Source: Spirochaetia bacterium
GTDB lineage: Bacteria; Spirochaetota; Spirochaetia; PWKH01
DNA: 14,541 nucleotides
Assembly: GCA_021736505.1 (NCBI GenBank)
Contig: JAIPFU010000026.1
Span: forward strand, 1 to 14,541
Direction: 5' to 3'
Shown here in pieces: positions 13,236 through 14,541 of this stretch; the first letter of the stretch is position 1; each line of letters starts with the position of its first letter. The position numbers and the translations under genes are program-made. The notes under the pieces were generated by a model. That model did no database searches and was not told the DNA's origin. It saw nothing but the letters and a program-made list of their open reading frames with translations.

Positions 13236-14537
13236 ATGAGTATGATGAGAAAAAGTTTTGTATTTGGTATCGTTCTCCTGCTCTGTTTTTCGGGTGTAGT
13301 GACCGCCCAGGGGCAGAAAGCAGAAGAAGAGGGACCAATTACATTGACGGTTTGGAACTTTAAATATGCCGAGGAAATTGCGGGGCAGGCTTTCCGGGAA
13401 ATGGATGAACTGTTTATGGAACAGAATCCAGATATCAAGATTGAGCATGAAGCGCAGCCTGAGTCGAATTATTATCAGATGCTGCTGTCGGCTTTTTCAG
13501 CGGAGAGTGAACTGGATGTTTTTCTGACACATACGGATCAGAGGGCTTGGGAAATTGCCGAAGCTTTTTATGTACTGGATGATGCGATCGAGGACAGCAT
13601 GTCGGATTATGCTCCTTCAGCGCTGCGGGCATGTTCCGGGGAGAACTCTGCTGATTCTGACATACGGATTCTTCCGCTTACAGCGCAGGGTCTAGGTTTT
13701 TACTACAATAAGGCGCTTTTTGAGGAGGCGGGTTTGGATCCTGAGCAGGCTCCTTCCGATTGGGATGACTTTCTGGAGGCGTGCGATGCTTTGGATGAAG
13801 CGGGGATAACTCCTGTCGTTATGGGAAACCAGGGCAGTACCTTCAGCATCGACTTTACCTACCGCGTTATTCTTGGAACCCTACTTGGGGAAGATGGAAT
13901 TGACGGCTTTGCCGACGGATCAACAGATTTCACGGATCCTGAGTTTGTACAGGCTACGGAGATGATTAAGCAGCTGTATGATCAAGGGTATGTGAATGTA
14001 GAGAACGGTTCCATTCCCTATTTCATGGATGGTATCAATGAGTTTAAGAACGGTAACGGCGGATTTTTCTGCGGTTTGACTTCAGATATTGCCCACTGGA
14101 AGGATTTCGGCACGGCTTTAGGCTATGAAAATGTCGGCTACTTCCCTGCTCCTGTTGCGGACAATGCGGATTATCCTGATGCTCAGGTGAATCAGGGTGC
14201 GGGTATTGGTTTTGCAGTTACAAATTACAGCCCTCATGCTGAAGCTGCGGCAAAGTATGTTAAATTTATGACTTCCGGAGAGGCTGGTAAGATTTTCATG
14301 GATGCTGTTGGAGCTATCGTTCCCAATTCCACAATTCCTATGGATACTTCCAACCCCATGCTTATGGATATTCTTGACCGGATGAACAGTGATGCGGTTC
14401 CAGATTTTATGAACCGGGTTCCCGGGGGTATGGTGCAGGATTTTTACAACTTCACGAATTTGTACTTTATTGCTGAAGAGATGAGTCAGGATGAGTACCT
14501 GGAGCAAATCCAGAAGATTTATGAGAATCATTTGTAA
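13236..14537 (+). CDS. Extracellular sugar-binding protein of a second ABC importer (family 1 SBP)
   Basis: This 433-aa periplasmic binding protein belongs to a different carbohydrate ABC system from the one upstream. A Sec signal peptide covers about residues 1-24 (MSMMRK, hydrophobic core VFGIVLLLCFSGVV, cleavage after VTA, mature protein starting near QGQKAEEEG). There is no lipobox cysteine. Mature-domain landmarks are ITLTVWNFKYAEE, FMEQNPDIKIEHEA, GLGFYYNKALFEEAGLDPEQAPSDWDDFLEACDAL, GITPVVMGNQG, and AAKYVKFMTSGEAGKIFMDAVGAIVPN. I chose the ATG at 13236, with AAAGGAG (13222-13228) 7 nt upstream; a TTG-initiated extension to 13140 would add 32 residues of non-signal sequence. Permease genes probably follow, but the window ends 4 nt after the stop. 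The upstream LacI-type gene is the likely regulator. Confidence 0.94.
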   Translation: MSMMRKSFVFGIVLLLCFSGVVTAQGQKAEEEGPITLTVWNFKYAEEIAGQAFREMDELFMEQNPDIKIEHEAQPESNYYQMLLSAFSAESELDVFLTHTDQRAWEIAEAFYVLDDAIEDSMSDYAPSALRACSGENSADSDIRILPLTAQGLGFYYNKALFEEAGLDPEQAPSDWDDFLEACDALDEAGITPVVMGNQGSTFSIDFTYRVILGTLLGEDGIDGFADGSTDFTDPEFVQATEMIKQLYDQGYVNVENGSIPYFMDGINEFKNGNGGFFCGLTSDIAHWKDFGTALGYENVGYFPAPVADNADYPDAQVNQGAGIGFAVTNYSPHAEAAAKYVKFMTSGEAGKIFMDAVGAIVPNSTIPMDTSNPMLMDILDRMNSDAVPDFMNRVPGGMVQDFYNFTNLYFIAEEMSQDEYLEQIQKIYENHL

Positions 14538-14541
14538 GATG

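Overview
The window looks like a chromosomal segment from a free-living, saccharolytic, Gram-negative-type bacterium, most plausibly a spirochaete (Spirochaetales/Sediminispirochaeta-like). This is inferred from the two sugar-binding proteins, whose signal peptides end in motifs such as MAAGTQEK and TAQGQKAE with no lipobox cysteine, from the NimA-like flavoprotein, and from mixed ATG/GTG/TTG starts behind strong AGGAG ribosome sites. I cannot confirm the taxon without a search. All genes that I believe are on the + strand.

Layout. (1) 99-2008: a DEAD-box RNA helicase of DeaD/DbpA type, with a TTG start and a strong intrinsic terminator. (2) 2046-3083: a small stress-type group made of a YbjQ/UPF0145 protein, a possible 51-residue Ser/Asn-rich peptide encoded by a triplet-repeat tract, and a NimA-like FMN-binding protein. 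(3) 3160-11860: a sugar-catabolic operon behind one excellent promoter. A 9+9 bp perfect inverted repeat overlaps the expected transcription start. Gene order is ROK-family repressor, two ABC sugar permeases, the solute-binding protein, a GH31 glycosidase, a GH15-type (alpha/alpha)6 glycosidase and a TatD-family metallohydrolase. (4) 11861-14541: a LacI-family regulator followed by a second sugar-binding protein, which probably begins another ABC uptake operon that runs off the window.

How the genes work together. In the main operon the binding protein and permeases probably import an alpha-linked gluco-oligosaccharide. The GH31 and GH15 enzymes have no signal peptides, so they would cleave it in the cytoplasm. 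The ROK protein would sense the sugar and repress from the palindrome. No transporter ATPase is encoded in either system, so a shared MalK/MsmX/MsiK-type ATPase must lie elsewhere. The binding-protein gene sits between two RNA hairpins, one of them a 17-bp stem capped by a GUAA tetraloop; these may raise the stability of its message relative to its neighbours.

The window is also rich in short tandem or direct duplications (19 bp over the helicase stop codon, 16 bp in the ybjQ leader, triplet repeats before the nim-like gene, 13 bp inside the GH31 gene, and 16 bp at the start of the lacI-type gene). I see no rRNA, tRNA, CRISPR array, transposase or phage gene. No stretch longer than 300 bases lacks a gene; the largest gaps are 11861-12076 and 7543-7733, both described below.
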